NCBI GenBank assembly: GCA_044228505.1
Contig: JBGAUT010000016.1
Span: 1 to 64,000, forward strand
Source: JAEUKA01 sp044228505
GTDB lineage: Bacteria; Myxococcota_A; Polyangia; Palsa-1104; JAEUJZ01
Direction: 5' to 3'
DNA: 64,000 bases
The notes beneath the pieces were generated by a model, which had not been told where the DNA came from, did not search any database, and saw only the letters and a program-made list of their open reading frames with translations. This document shows, piece by piece, positions 18,000-26,802 of this stretch. The position numbers and the translations under genes are program-made. The first letter of the stretch is position 1. Each line of letters begins with the position of its first letter.

Positions 18000-18293
18000 G
18001 CTTCATTATCGGTGGGCTTTCCTTCTGATAATAGATGTGGAAAGCGCGGTTCCTTTCTCACATTATCGGAGGATTCTAGGCCACATTTGGCCGGTTCCTA
18101 CAGGCGTACAGAGTCGACAGTTCGTTCTCTGCACCGACATTCCCAAACTTTGGTGCAGATGCAGGGACCATGCGCCGAGAAGAGCGTTCCGCATAGGCAT
18201 TGGCTGAGTGATTTGGAGCGAAGTACCCGGTCTTCTGGACTGACGAGAAACGGAATCTACGCTACGCTAATCCCGCCGGTGGAGGAGTCGTTG

Positions 18294-20159
18294 ATGTCCG
18301 GGGGTCCTTGGCAACAGATTTTCAGCATTCTGACTGCACCGCAGTTTCCCGATCGAAACAAAACCCGCGTTTCGCAGGCGACGAACCTGTTCGTGTTGAT
18401 GTTTCTGGTAAGTGGAATCTGCTACGTAATCGTTGGCGTTAGCCTGCCGCACTTGCAGTTGCGGGCCGACAAGTACGTCGTCTTTGCTCTGCTGTCCTTT
18501 TCGATTCCGCTCCTGTTTCTTCGACTGGGCTACGTGCGAGCTGCCAGCATTCTCTCGCTGGTTCTGTTTTGGCTGGCAGCGACTGTCTTGACCTACACCA
18601 ACGGGGGAGTTTCTGCTCCGGCTTCCTCGTTCTACTTTGTGCTGGTGCTGGTCGCTGGTTTGATGAATCGGGGTAGAGGTGTTGCGGGCATGACGGTGAC
18701 TTGTGTGCTGACTCTGTTCGGCCTTGTGTATCTGGGAGCTCACGGTCACCTTCCTCAGCCAGTGATACGAAGCCATGATCTGGGGCGTGCGTTGACCATT
18801 GGAATGTTCCTGTCTTGGATGGCGGTGATGGTGCGAGCCACGCTCAGCGAACTCGATGGCGCGTTGGTTAGTTCCGAGCACGAGATCGAATCTCGAACGC
18901 GTACAGAGTCCGATCTGCGACGGTCAGGGGAGGAATTGCAAAAAGCACACGCTGATCTACGGGCACTCAATGCTGAGCTAGAGAATCGAGTTCAAGTGCG
19001 CACCCGCGAACTGTCCGTCGCCAAGGAAGCGGCGTTGTCAGCAAGTCGAGCAAAGAGCGAGTTTTTGGCAATGATGAGTCATGAATTACGGACTCCCATT
19101 GCCGGAATCGTCGGGTTGGCAGAGCTGCTGAGTCATAGTGAACTGGACAAAGACCAACGCTCTGTGCTTGAAACCCTGACCAGTTCCACGCGGACTCTTT
19201 TGGCGTTACTTAGCGATGTTCTGGATTACTCCAAGATCGAGGCTGGACGACTGGAGCTAGAGATCATCGAGTTTGACCTGATTGCGCGGACCAACGACGT
19301 CATTTCCCTGCTGCGGCCGCAAGCGGAACACAAAGGACTCTCCCTGACTGTGACCATCGCTTCGGATGTTCCGCGGTATATTCTTGGTGATCCGACTCGG
19401 ATTCAGCAGGTGCTATTTAATTTGGTGGGAAACGCGGTCAAGTTCACAAACTCCGGTGAGGTAGTTGTAACGATAAGTAGAGAGGGAGAGCGTCTGGTCT
19501 TTGCTGTTCGGGATACTGGAATCGGGATGACCGACGACGTCATCCAGCGAGTCTTCAAACCTTTTTCTCAAGCGGATACCTCGACAACTCGGCGATATGG
19601 AGGAACCGGTCTGGGTCTGTCGATCTCATCGCGCTTGGTTGAGCTTCTTGGCGGCACGCTGACCGTGCAGAGCACTCCGGGAGTGGGATCGATCTTTTCA
19701 TTCTTTGTTCGTGCTCCATCCGCACAGACTCCGACTGCGGAAAAGCCGATGGTCCAGCCGACACTGCGACCACTCCATCTGCTGGTGGCTGAGGACAATC
19801 AGGTCAATGCGCTGGTGCTAACGCGGCTGCTACAAAGACTTGGGCATCGCTGTGACTGCGTGACAGACGGTCTGCAAGCGGTAACGAGCGCTGCAGAGAC
19901 TGCCTACGATGCGATCTTTATGGACATGCAGATGCCAGTACTTGATGGACCCGCAGCAACGAGCAAGATTCGTCAACTACCGGGGCGAGCTGGCAAGGTT
20001 CCGATCATCGGGCTTACTGCGGATGCAGTGGCTCAGCACCGGTCTGGCTACGTAGAAAGCGGTCTCAGTGCGCTGCTGACCAAACCATCCACGCAGGAGC
20101 AGTTGCAGCAGGTGTTGGGCAAGGTAGTCCTCTGTGCATCCAGCGAAGACCTCAAGTAG
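18294..20159 (+). CDS. Membrane hybrid histidine kinase (multi-TM sensor-HisKA-HATPase-REC)
   Basis: The ATG at 18294 with GGAGGAG at 18281 is preferred over the longer open frame from 17970, giving 621 aa. Six or so membrane helices (about residues 25-180) form the sensor. A coiled coil (ADLRALNAELENRVQVRTRELSVAKEAA) leads to the HisKA H-box FLAMMSHELRTPIAGIVG, the HATPase boxes (GNAVKFTNSGE, DTGIGM, GGTGLGLSISSRLVELLGG) and a complete receiver (LLVAEDNQVN, IFMDMQMPVLDGP, and the switch LTADAVAQH with Lys near the end). The receiver carries the output, but no adjacent HPt or DNA-binding regulator is present. Confidence 0.92.
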   Translation: MSGGPWQQIFSILTAPQFPDRNKTRVSQATNLFVLMFLVSGICYVIVGVSLPHLQLRADKYVVFALLSFSIPLLFLRLGYVRAASILSLVLFWLAATVLTYTNGGVSAPASSFYFVLVLVAGLMNRGRGVAGMTVTCVLTLFGLVYLGAHGHLPQPVIRSHDLGRALTIGMFLSWMAVMVRATLSELDGALVSSEHEIESRTRTESDLRRSGEELQKAHADLRALNAELENRVQVRTRELSVAKEAALSASRAKSEFLAMMSHELRTPIAGIVGLAELLSHSELDKDQRSVLETLTSSTRTLLALLSDVLDYSKIEAGRLELEIIEFDLIARTNDVISLLRPQAEHKGLSLTVTIASDVPRYILGDPTRIQQVLFNLVGNAVKFTNSGEVVVTISREGERLVFAVRDTGIGMTDDVIQRVFKPFSQADTSTTRRYGGTGLGLSISSRLVELLGGTLTVQSTPGVGSIFSFFVRAPSAQTPTAEKPMVQPTLRPLHLLVAEDNQVNALVLTRLLQRLGHRCDCVTDGLQAVTSAAETAYDAIFMDMQMPVLDGPAATSKIRQLPGRAGKVPIIGLTADAVAQHRSGYVESGLSALLTKPSTQEQLQQVLGKVVLCASSEDLK

Positions 20160-20256
20160 CACGGCGTCCGGAGTGGTGGCTTGTGGGAATGTCTTTAGGA
20201 TTCAGATAACTGATGGTTTATTGCAAAAATTCATCGATTTGTGAGATGGATTGTTC

Positions 20257-21204
20257 ATGCTTGAAGCCGTTACGTTAGACCAACTACGGGTGCTGATCAC
20301 CGTCTCAGAAGAAGGCAGTTTTTCGGCTGCGGCACGGAAGCTCAAGCGGGTGCAGTCGGCGATCAGTCAGGCGATGGCCAACCTCGAGGGGCAGCTTGGA
20401 TTGCTGCTGTGGGATCGGAGCGCCAAAGTTCCCAAATTGACCGATCAGGGCAGGGCGATACTTGCTGCCGCCCAGCGGATCTCTGCGGAGTTTGATGCAC
20501 TACGCGGGTTGGCGGCCGCAATGGTGGCAGGTCTGGAGCCTTCGGTATCATTGTGTCTGGACGCACTGTTTCCAGTGTCTGCGGCGATCGAGCTGTGTCG
20601 CGAGTTTGCGCAGGCCTTCCCACTCGTGGAACTGCGTGTCGATACCCAGATCATGTCAGCGGTTTCTTCCAAGGTGCTGCGTGGTGACGCGACGATTGGA
20701 GTTGTGAGCCCGATGGGCCTGACGGGAGGACTTGGCCTTAAGCTGGTGCGACGGGTTTTGGCCCCGATTCGGATGGTTCCGGTGGTGGCCTCCAGTCATC
20801 CGCTCGCCAAGCATCGAGGATTGGTCTCTGTGCAGAGCCTCGGTTCACATGTTCAGATTGTGTTGTCCGAACGGTTTCCCGATGAGGAAACTGGTGTTCC
20901 TGATCAGGCAGTTCTGTCCGCAAGAACCTGGCGTGTTTCGGACCTGCATACCAAGCATGAGATGCTGCGTGCTGGACTCGGCTGGGGGAATCTTCCAGAA
21001 CATTTGATCCTTCCGGACTTGCATAACAAGCTGCTGACACGTCTCCATCCAGAGTCATGGGGAGAGGACGAGCACAAGCTCTATCTTTCTGCGGTACATC
21101 GACCGGATCTGACGCTGGGGCCAGCTCATCTGTGGGTCTTGGAACGCTTGACTGAGCTGTGTCTGGCGATTGACAAGTTCGCCAACGGGACTCACCGATT
21201 ATGA
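20257..21204 (+). CDS. LysR-family transcriptional regulator
   Basis: The ATG at 20257 gives 315 aa with the N-terminal LysR winged helix (LDQLRVLITVSEEGSFSAAARKLKRVQSAISQAMANLEGQLGLLLWDRS, broken here by the linker) and a periplasmic-binding-like effector domain that ends with a WERLTELC-type helix. The target is not obvious. The upstream neighbour is the co-directional hybrid kinase, and downstream the gene overlaps by 6 bp the 3' end of split kinase A on the opposite strand. No divergent partner gene exists, unlike most LysR loci. Confidence 0.92.
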   Translation: MLEAVTLDQLRVLITVSEEGSFSAAARKLKRVQSAISQAMANLEGQLGLLLWDRSAKVPKLTDQGRAILAAAQRISAEFDALRGLAAAMVAGLEPSVSLCLDALFPVSAAIELCREFAQAFPLVELRVDTQIMSAVSSKVLRGDATIGVVSPMGLTGGLGLKLVRRVLAPIRMVPVVASSHPLAKHRGLVSVQSLGSHVQIVLSERFPDEETGVPDQAVLSARTWRVSDLHTKHEMLRAGLGWGNLPEHLILPDLHNKLLTRLHPESWGEDEHKLYLSAVHRPDLTLGPAHLWVLERLTELCLAIDKFANGTHRL

Positions 21205-22173
21205 CTTGAGGCGGTTCGCTCGGCTTACAGTTGCACGCATCCAGACTGACATGATGATCAGCGCTGCCAAGGGAATCACGACAGAGGCGATGATCTGAGC
21301 ATATGTCGGGCACACCGTGGCGACAATGGCTCCGAGCAGACACAAGGGAATGACCGGCCAGATTTTCGGTAACACACAGGCTGCTGCCATTCCGCTCGAT
21401 GATGCCAGGGCCAACAGATCGAGCACCATCATTTGGGGCACGGTGAGTCCACTGTAGATGCCGAGCAATCGGAGACCGATGAGCTGACCAGAGAAGGACA
21501 GTCCGTAGACCAGGCTTCCTCGGTGAAAGCTATTCCGTAGGAAGCCCTTGCGAAACCGATAGGACATGAAGGCAAAGACTGCAAAGAACGCCAGCGAGTT
21601 AAGCAGCGATGCCTTGGTTGCTCCCATTCCAAGAAGTTGAAGTACGTTGAGTCCCACGGCTGCCAGGAGAACAAATGCGGTCATGCTGAGAATGACCGGC
21701 CGACGCTCACTTGGATTGATCGATGGGTCGGCTGAGGGATCGAAGGTGAGCGCTGACAGCAGCTCCTTCATCGAAGGGAATCGCTGCTGAGCAGAGGAAG
21801 AGAGTCCTCGAAGCAGCGCTTCATGTACCGGCATCGGGACGTGGCTTCCTGGCGGGCGCGGTAGGATCTTGCCGGAAATCGAGTTAAACGCGAGTAGCTC
21901 GATGGTGTCTCCGGCGAACGGTAGTTGTTTGTACAGCGCTTCATAGAGCGCCACGCAGAAACTAAACTGATCACTGCGGCTGTCCGCAGGCTCTCCCATG
22001 TGCTGTTCAGTAGACATGTACAGGGGGGTTCCCATCACCATTCCCACCTGAGTCAGCGGTGTCATGAGAGGGTTGGACTTTCCAGGTACCGCAATCGCAG
22101 CAAGTTTCAGGCTCTGCATGAAGTTGCCAGTGCCCTGCTTGGTCTCAATCCGTGCCAGACCAAAGTCTGCCAC
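21199..22173 (-). CDS. Ser/Thr kinase A, C-terminal fragment (C-lobe and membrane domain)
   Basis: This is the 3' half of a Hanks-type kinase whose 5' half is at 23374-23943. Kinase sequence continues upstream to about 22207 as DNVLIGEDGRPRVADFGLAR. An in-frame stop (TAA) just before CCAGAT blocks read-through, so any product would start at GTG 22173 within the DFG region. Visible are DFGLAR, GTPLYMSTEQHMG (APE-like site reading STE), SDQFSFCVALYEALYKQLPF and a C-terminal domain of about six to seven membrane helices. It lacks the N-lobe and catalytic loop and cannot be an active kinase alone. Deleting 22215-23384 restores a 524-aa kinase in frame. Confidence 0.9.
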   Translation of the reverse strand: MADFGLARIETKQGTGNFMQSLKLAAIAVPGKSNPLMTPLTQVGMVMGTPLYMSTEQHMGEPADSRSDQFSFCVALYEALYKQLPFAGDTIELLAFNSISGKILPRPPGSHVPMPVHEALLRGLSSSAQQRFPSMKELLSALTFDPSADPSINPSERRPVILSMTAFVLLAAVGLNVLQLLGMGATKASLLNSLAFFAVFAFMSYRFRKGFLRNSFHRGSLVYGLSFSGQLIGLRLLGIYSGLTVPQMMVLDLLALASSSGMAAACVLPKIWPVIPLCLLGAIVATVCPTYAQIIASVVIPLAALIIMSVWMRATVSRANRLKS

Positions 22174-22207
22174 GCGAGGCCGCCCATCTTCGCCGATGAG
22201 GACGTTA

Positions 22208-22214
22208 TCTGGTT
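22208..22214 (+). repeat. Direct repeat flanking insert A (copy 1)
   Basis: The word TCTGGTT (AACCAGA on the kinase strand) is the KP(D/E) part of the catalytic loop, and here it marks the 3' junction of insert A. The coding strand reads GTTA-ACCAGA-TAAC, a perfect 4-bp inverted repeat around a 6-bp centre. The second copy is at 23378-23384. Confidence 0.8.
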
Positions 22215-23377
22215 AACTATTTTTACTGGGAACACCGTCGAGATCGCGGCGGGGAGTTCCCCTTCTTCCGTCTGGGAGACTCAGGGAATTTGTCAATGGT
22301 GATACGTAGCGGTGACTCTGCTGCTGCCCAGTGTTCTGGCGCAGCCATCTGGCAAAACTCTGGGCTTAGATCTCGATCGTACCTTCCAGATACAGAGTTA
22401 CGCAGCCGGCGATGCGGACGCGCCCGTTTGTCAACTCGCACCATAGTTCTCCTCCACGCGTCGAGACTTGACGTGCGAACAGAGACAAACGACCAAGTCG
22501 AGCTGCCCAATAGGGAGTCAACCGGGTGTGTGCTGATCCAGTAACCGGGTCTTCTGGCACCCCAGCGGCTGGAGCAAAAAAACGCGACACGAAATCACAG
22601 TCTGTTCCCGGTGCGGTCGCGATGACTCCGTGAATGCCAGTGGCGAGCAACGCGGCCATGTCCGGTTTGAGTGAGCGGACTTCTTCCTCATGTGCGTATA
22701 CCGCGAGCCACTGAAAGCCCTCATAGATCTCTTGCGGAGTCTTTCCCAATGCAGCGCTGACCGCTGTGGGATCGGAGGCTGGTAGTACGTGATGGACTGG
22801 GAAGTCCAGAACCAAACGCTCCTTCTGGCGATCCACTCGAAGTGGCCCACTCTTGGAGTGAAATACCACCGATTCACGTTGCGGTGCCAGACGGTAGAAC
22901 ACCACCCATGCAGAGGCGAGCGTCGCGTGTCCGCACAGTGGAACTTCCATCGTGGGAGTGAACCACCGAATCTCATAATCATCGCCAGACTGAACCACAT
23001 AGGCCGTCTCTGCGAGGTTGTTCTCGGCTGCGATTGCAAGCAACGTCTCATCGGGCAACCACTCGGCAAGAGGAACTACTGCCGCAGGATTCCCTCCGAA
23101 TCGTCGAGCACTAAATGCATCTAGTTGCCAGATTGATAGCTTCATGTTGATTTGATGAGGTGTTTGTTCAGGTCGAAGATAGCAGCAATCGCTCGAAGCG
23201 GGTCCCGCCACGTGAAGAAATCCTGGAGTGGTTCCGCGCCCCAAGCTGCGAACCAGCGCTGGACCCGACGTTCCCTCTCCCATCCGATGCTTGGAGCCCC
23301 ATTCCTACTCTTCCCGAGTACTTCCCTGCGATGACTGCTGTTTCAAGCTGTCGACGAGCAGTTGTGACAAGACCTAC
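22215..23377. mobile_element. Insert A, 1.16-kb single-gene cassette inside kinase A
   Basis: This segment separates HRDFKP(E) from DNVLIGEDG of one kinase gene and is bounded by 7-bp direct repeats AACCAGA. Removing it plus one repeat (1170 bp) gives TTC AAA CCA GAT AAC GTC across the joint, i.e. a perfect HRDFKPDNV loop. It holds one gene, a PhzF-family protein, on the kinase strand, and no transposase or recombinase. GCAGGGAA lies 49-56 nt inside its 5' end (23322-23329), and a GTCT-GGG-AGAC hairpin lies near its 3' end (22270-22280). There are no terminal inverted repeats of the insertion-sequence kind. Its size and single gene recall an integron cassette, but no attC-like site is visible. 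Confidence 0.8.
22366..23145 (-). CDS. PhzF-family isomerase/epimerase-like protein
   Basis: The frame is open from 23283, but the family N-terminus begins at ATG 23145 (MKLSIWQLDAFSARRFGGNPAAVV), giving 259 aa. Family signatures are FGGNPAAVV, NNLAETAYV with the catalytic Glu (residue about 46), WFTPTMEVPLCGHATLA and DPVTGSAHTRL. PhzF proteins are diaminopimelate-epimerase-fold isomerases, and most bacterial members have unknown substrates. The gene is the only cargo of insert A and sits in the same direction as the interrupted kinase. 230 bp between the 5' junction and its ATG are available for its own promoter. Confidence 0.92.
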   Translation of the reverse strand: MKLSIWQLDAFSARRFGGNPAAVVPLAEWLPDETLLAIAAENNLAETAYVVQSGDDYEIRWFTPTMEVPLCGHATLASAWVVFYRLAPQRESVVFHSKSGPLRVDRQKERLVLDFPVHHVLPASDPTAVSAALGKTPQEIYEGFQWLAVYAHEEEVRSLKPDMAALLATGIHGVIATAPGTDCDFVSRFFAPAAGVPEDPVTGSAHTRLTPYWAARLGRLSLFARQVSTRGGELWCELTNGRVRIAGCVTLYLEGTIEI

Positions 23378-23943
23378 TCTGGTTTGAAGTCTCGATGGAC
23401 CAGACCTGCTTCGTGGGCAGCTTGGAGTCCGTTGCCCGCGTTGATGTACATGCGTAGGACATCTTGCCAGGTGTGGGAGGGATCGCTCTGCCACTTCGAC
23501 AAAGTGATGCCGTTGACAAACTCCATGGCAATGAAGAGCTGACCGTCTACTTCCCCAACTTGGTATACATGAACGACGTTGGGAGCAGAGACTCTGGCGA
23601 GCGCTTGGGCCTCTCTCAGAATTCGGGTTCGCAACTCTGGATCTTGTTGTTTTTCGGGATGAATGATCTTGAGTGCGACTTTGCGATCCAACTCTTGATC
23701 GTAGGCGGCGTAGACCACTCCCATTCCGCCCTCTCCGAGCTTGCGCAGCAGGACATAGCGACCGACTCGCGGTAGCGTATCGCTCCGAACCTCTGCGAGA
23801 CCTTCCTGCGTGGCCCGATCTCGGTGGACGAGAGTCACCGCGTTGCCCTCATCACGCGGCGTTCCAACGATGACCATCTTGGTCATCACGGACGGCTTTT
23901 CTGTACCACCCCCTTGCGGCGGCGCACTGCCTGGTTTGGCCAT
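23374..23943 (-). CDS. Ser/Thr kinase A, N-terminal fragment truncated at HRDFKP
   Basis: The 189-aa product starts at ATG 23943 with AAGGAGT upstream. After a ~55-residue leader it has the glycine loop LGEGGMGVVYAAYD, the Lys strand KVALKIIHPEKQ, the C-helix Glu region RILREAQALARV and the hinge FIAMEFVNG. It ends in LVHRDFKPE followed at once by TAG created by the insert. The catalytic Asp is retained, but the Asn, DFG and activation segment lie 1.17 kb downstream in the C-terminal fragment at 21199-22173. Upstream is the acyltransferase gene on the same strand. Confidence 0.92.
   Translation of the reverse strand: MAKPGSAPPQGGGTEKPSVMTKMVIVGTPRDEGNAVTLVHRDRATQEGLAEVRSDTLPRVGRYVLLRKLGEGGMGVVYAAYDQELDRKVALKIIHPEKQQDPELRTRILREAQALARVSAPNVVHVYQVGEVDGQLFIAMEFVNGITLSKWQSDPSHTWQDVLRMYINAGNGLQAAHEAGLVHRDFKPE
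23378..23384 (+). repeat. Direct repeat flanking insert A (copy 2)
   Basis: TCTGGTT here is the second copy of the 7-bp repeat. On the kinase strand it is the end of GACTTCAAACCAGA (D-F-K-P) of the N-terminal half, after which the insert begins with GTAGG and an immediate stop codon. Confidence 0.8.
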
Positions 23944-24061
23944 AACACAAGATACTCCTTTCGGAGAATACTAGAGAAGCATCTTGCATTCGAGCCATCC
24001 GTCGACCACCTTCGCCAAGGACTGTCGTCGGGAGTGCGATGGCTGAGGAGAGGTAGGACGT

Positions 24062-24946
24062 TTAGCCCAGGATCGGGAACCGACGCGCTGCGTAGAGTTG
24101 ATCGAGCGCTTGTTGCATGCTGTCGCGAAGGTTGTAAAAGCAAGACCAGATGACATCTTGCTCATCGGAATCAGTGGGTTTTAGGGGGCGTCCCAGGAAT
24201 TGTTCTGCCTGGGCTGCTACATCGACGGGGGGCAGGACTTGAATGGTGATTTTTGCAGGCAAAGGAAGCTGTGGAAGGAACGCACCCAACCAGATTCCAA
24301 ATGGGAGTCCTGCCACCACGGGAAAGACGTTGGCGCGGAATAGCTCTCGAAAGCGGAGCTTGTCGGCGAGCCAAGATCCCCGCGATAACACCACAAACGT
24401 CTCATGTACTCCCGCCGAAACGACTGGGGTGATGAGAATGCGCCGCTTGAGTGCTTGACGGATGAAACCCGTGCGATTGCCCAAGCTGATGGTCTTGCGC
24501 TCCCAAAACGGTCGAAACGTCTCATGTGCGGCACCGGGATAGATCAGCGCAGAGCGTCCGCTTTCGATCAGCCGATCAAGATTGTCCCGATCAGCAAGGA
24601 CCGCTCCCACTCGACGCAGGGGACGTGCGAAGCGCAACACCATGTCATGAACCAGGACGTGCAGGGGACGCTGGAATGAAAACCGTTCGTGCCATGCGGC
24701 ACCCACGAACAGAGAATCCAAAGGCATCATTCCGCCGTCGTGGTGGCTGACCAGAAGAGTCTGCCTACGCGGAAACAACTCGGCCCCTCGTACCTCGGCA
24801 CGGAAGTAGCGACGCGCCACTGGCTCGACCCAGGCAATGAACTGGCGCGTGAATTCGGCATCAAATACCAACTCATCGCCAAAGCGAAGAGGTCGAGCGG
24901 GCTTCGGGCCGGCCGCTGTGTGGTTGGTTCTGTGCGCTGCTGTCAT
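24062..24946 (-). CDS. Lysophospholipid acyltransferase (PlsC-like) family protein
   Basis: The 294-aa protein has the acyltransferase block TLLVSHHDGGMMPLDSLFVG, an H-x7-D variant found in the hemolysin/ornithine-type and DGAT-like acyltransferases. A second block, ALIYPGAAHETFRPF, corresponds to the FPEG-type motif, and a third is ITPVVSAGVHETF. It probably transfers an acyl chain to a glycerolipid or other lipid at the inner membrane; the acceptor is unknown. Its ATG overlaps the stop of the upstream alpha/beta hydrolase by 4 bp (ATGA), so the two are translationally coupled and likely act on related lipids. Confidence 0.82.
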   Translation of the reverse strand: MTAAHRTNHTAAGPKPARPLRFGDELVFDAEFTRQFIAWVEPVARRYFRAEVRGAELFPRRQTLLVSHHDGGMMPLDSLFVGAAWHERFSFQRPLHVLVHDMVLRFARPLRRVGAVLADRDNLDRLIESGRSALIYPGAAHETFRPFWERKTISLGNRTGFIRQALKRRILITPVVSAGVHETFVVLSRGSWLADKLRFRELFRANVFPVVAGLPFGIWLGAFLPQLPLPAKITIQVLPPVDVAAQAEQFLGRPLKPTDSDEQDVIWSCFYNLRDSMQQALDQLYAARRFPILG

Positions 24947-25827
24947 GCCCGCCTCACTCGCTGTGCCAGTCGCTCGGCGGCTTGCGCAACCCGAGTTGGC
25001 TGCTCGAAGTTTGGCATATGGCCACAGTCGTCGATCACATCGATTCGAACCTGCGGCAGCCTGGATAGATGAGACTCCACGCTGCGATAGCGGAGCAATC
25101 GGTCACTGCGTCCCCACACCACCTCGATCGGCAGACGGAGCCGAGGAATCTCATCGAGGACATCGGACAGTAGCGCCGGCAGCAGTGGGCAGGCGTGATA
25201 GGCGAAATCCCAAGCGAACTCGGGTCGGAAGCGATCGGTCACCGAGGACACGAATTCTCCCGATGGACTCGTGGGATGGGCGACGATTGTGCCCAAGATC
25301 GGCTTTGACATTGCGACCATAATGGGTGCCACAAGTTGTGGTTTTAACAGCCGCTTCCCAACGCTAGCGAGCAGTCTTGGATAGCGGATAAATCCAGCCG
25401 AGTTCAGCAGCAAAAGTCCGGCCACACGCTCCGGAGAGCGCAGCGCCAGCTCGGTAGCGATCCGTCCGCCGAATGAATGCCCAGCAATCATCGCTCTTTT
25501 CAGTCCTAGCTCATCGAGCAGCCCAAGTACCGCCTCGGTCATGTCGGACAACTGCCACCGATGGCGCGGCTTGGCTGAGTGCCCGCAGCCCGGCAGATCG
25601 ATGCCTATCAGACGCTGCTGCGGTGCCAAGACTTGAGCGACGTGCCGCCACTCGGTGAAGTTGACGCCGAGTGCATGCAAAAGCACAAGTGGCGGCTCAT
25701 CGCTGGAGGTGCCGATATCGCCGCTATCAAAGTAACAGAGCACGCCGTGTCGGCAGGCCCGCGACGAGAATCGCTCGGGCCAGGCAAAGTCGTATAGCCG
25801 CATCGGCTCTTGCAGGACGGTTACCAT
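24943..25827 (-). CDS. Alpha/beta-fold hydrolase
   Basis: The 294-aa protein shows the alpha/beta hydrolase order: the oxyanion strand PPLVLLHALGVNFTEW, GIDLPGCGHSAKP, the nucleophile elbow AGHSFGGRIA (Ser near residue 118), an Asp in VVWGRSDRLLR and the His in DCGHMPNFEQP. No substrate can be assigned. Translational coupling to the downstream acyltransferase suggests a lipid or ester substrate. ATG 25827 is the first start in the frame. A start at residue 9 (MRLYDFAW) is also possible. Confidence 0.88.
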   Translation of the reverse strand: MVTVLQEPMRLYDFAWPERFSSRACRHGVLCYFDSGDIGTSSDEPPLVLLHALGVNFTEWRHVAQVLAPQQRLIGIDLPGCGHSAKPRHRWQLSDMTEAVLGLLDELGLKRAMIAGHSFGGRIATELALRSPERVAGLLLLNSAGFIRYPRLLASVGKRLLKPQLVAPIMVAMSKPILGTIVAHPTSPSGEFVSSVTDRFRPEFAWDFAYHACPLLPALLSDVLDEIPRLRLPIEVVWGRSDRLLRYRSVESHLSRLPQVRIDVIDDCGHMPNFEQPTRVAQAAERLAQRVRRA

Positions 25828-26007
25828 GGAACCCCTCGACGGTTACTGGAGCGGAGATTACCACGACGCAGAGACTACGCAGCTACTCCCTGCAGATGAC
25901 CATGGTGAGACTGCGTAGAATCGACTATTCTGCGACCGTAGCCCGAGTGCGCGCAGCTCGAACTGAGCCACCCCGAGCGAATGCTGGACCCTTGACAGGA
26001 GTCTCCG

Positions 26008-26220
26008 ATGACGACCCGAGGCCAAGTCCTTTCCATGCTGCTGCTTGCCGCTGGTGTGAGTGGAGTGCTCAGTGCTGATGTCGCGCCAAGCTGCGGTGGC
26101 TCGAAGCGCGTTCGACCTGAACCCACGCCAGCGCCCACGATTGCTCCACCGGCCACTCCGACCGCAGCTCCACCCGTCGAGCCGCCGGATCAACCCGCCC
26201 CTCGGCCCCCAGTGACGTAG
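26008..26220 (+). CDS. Small exported proline-rich protein (hypothetical)
   Basis: The 70-aa frame starts with a signal-peptide-like segment (QVLSMLLLAAGVSGVLSADVA), then SCGG, then a Pro/Ala/Thr-rich tail ending in PPDQPAPRPPVT. ACAGGAG lies upstream of the ATG at a normal distance. The tail looks like a flexible cell-envelope linker. It sits alone in the gap between two minus-strand genes. I do not recognise it, and the biased composition means it could still be a chance frame. Confidence 0.45.
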   Translation: MTTRGQVLSMLLLAAGVSGVLSADVAPSCGGSKRVRPEPTPAPTIAPPATPTAAPPVEPPDQPAPRPPVT

Positions 26221-26244
26221 CCCCAACTCCAAATAGGCGGTGAC

Positions 26245-26802
26245 CTAGCGAGAAAGTCGCTTGGCCGCGTCGGCGACACCTCGGCCCAGTGTCCGTAGCT
26301 TGGTCAGCGTCGCTTCATCGGAAAATTTGCCACTCTTATCGAAGAGCTGCCACGCCCGATCGAGTGGCGCGGTCATCGGGTGGGTATAGCCACGCAGCGA
26401 GCGGACCGCGAACTCCATCGCGTTGATGGCTTGCAGTCCTTGAACTCCGCCGGCGGTGGCAATCAACCCAACCACTTTATCGGTTAGATAGGGAGGTTCA
26501 TGTTTGGACAATAGCTCCAGCCAGTCGATGGCGTTCTTGAACGCTCCGCTCATGCTGCCGTGATAGACCGGGCTCGACCAGATCATGCCTGCCGCCGAGG
26601 CTACCGCTTCCACGAAACCGAGAACCTGCGGAGTGGGTTCGCTATCCGGAACAAACATGGGCAAATTGAGCGCATGTAGTTCGAGTAGCTCGATGGAAGC
26701 ACCCGCTTCTTCAGCCCCGCGCAACGCTTCACCAAGGGCTTGCACGCTGGCAGAGCCGGGCTTGAGCGACCCGCCAAGACCGATGATCCGAATATGAGGC
26801 AT
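26245..26802 (-). CDS. NADPH-dependent FMN reductase family protein
   Basis: This is a 185-aa flavodoxin-like protein. The N-terminal phosphate loop GLGGSLKPGSASVQAL, LELHALNLPMFVPD, and the SSPVYHGSMSGAFKNAIDWLEL block (isoalloxazine loop and helix) are diagnostic of the NAD(P)H-dependent FMN reductases. The later GLIATAGGVQGLQAINAMEFAVRSL block also fits. Its ATG shares a base with the stop of the upstream PfkB kinase gene (TAATG), so the two are co-translated. Confidence 0.92.
   Translation of the reverse strand: MPHIRIIGLGGSLKPGSASVQALGEALRGAEEAGASIELLELHALNLPMFVPDSEPTPQVLGFVEAVASAAGMIWSSPVYHGSMSGAFKNAIDWLELLSKHEPPYLTDKVVGLIATAGGVQGLQAINAMEFAVRSLRGYTHPMTAPLDRAWQLFDKSGKFSDEATLTKLRTLGRGVADAAKRLSR

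Noticed and set aside
22200..22240. Integron attC site at the cassette end
   Set aside because: No GTTRRRY/RYYYAAC pair with an imperfect-hairpin body could be found; only a short GTTA/TAAC inverted repeat is present.
22215..23377. Group II intron, group I intron or intein as explanation of insert A
   Set aside because: The kinase N-half meets a stop codon at the junction, so no intein; the ends lack the GUGYG...AY pattern of group II introns; no reverse transcriptase, maturase or homing endonuclease is present.
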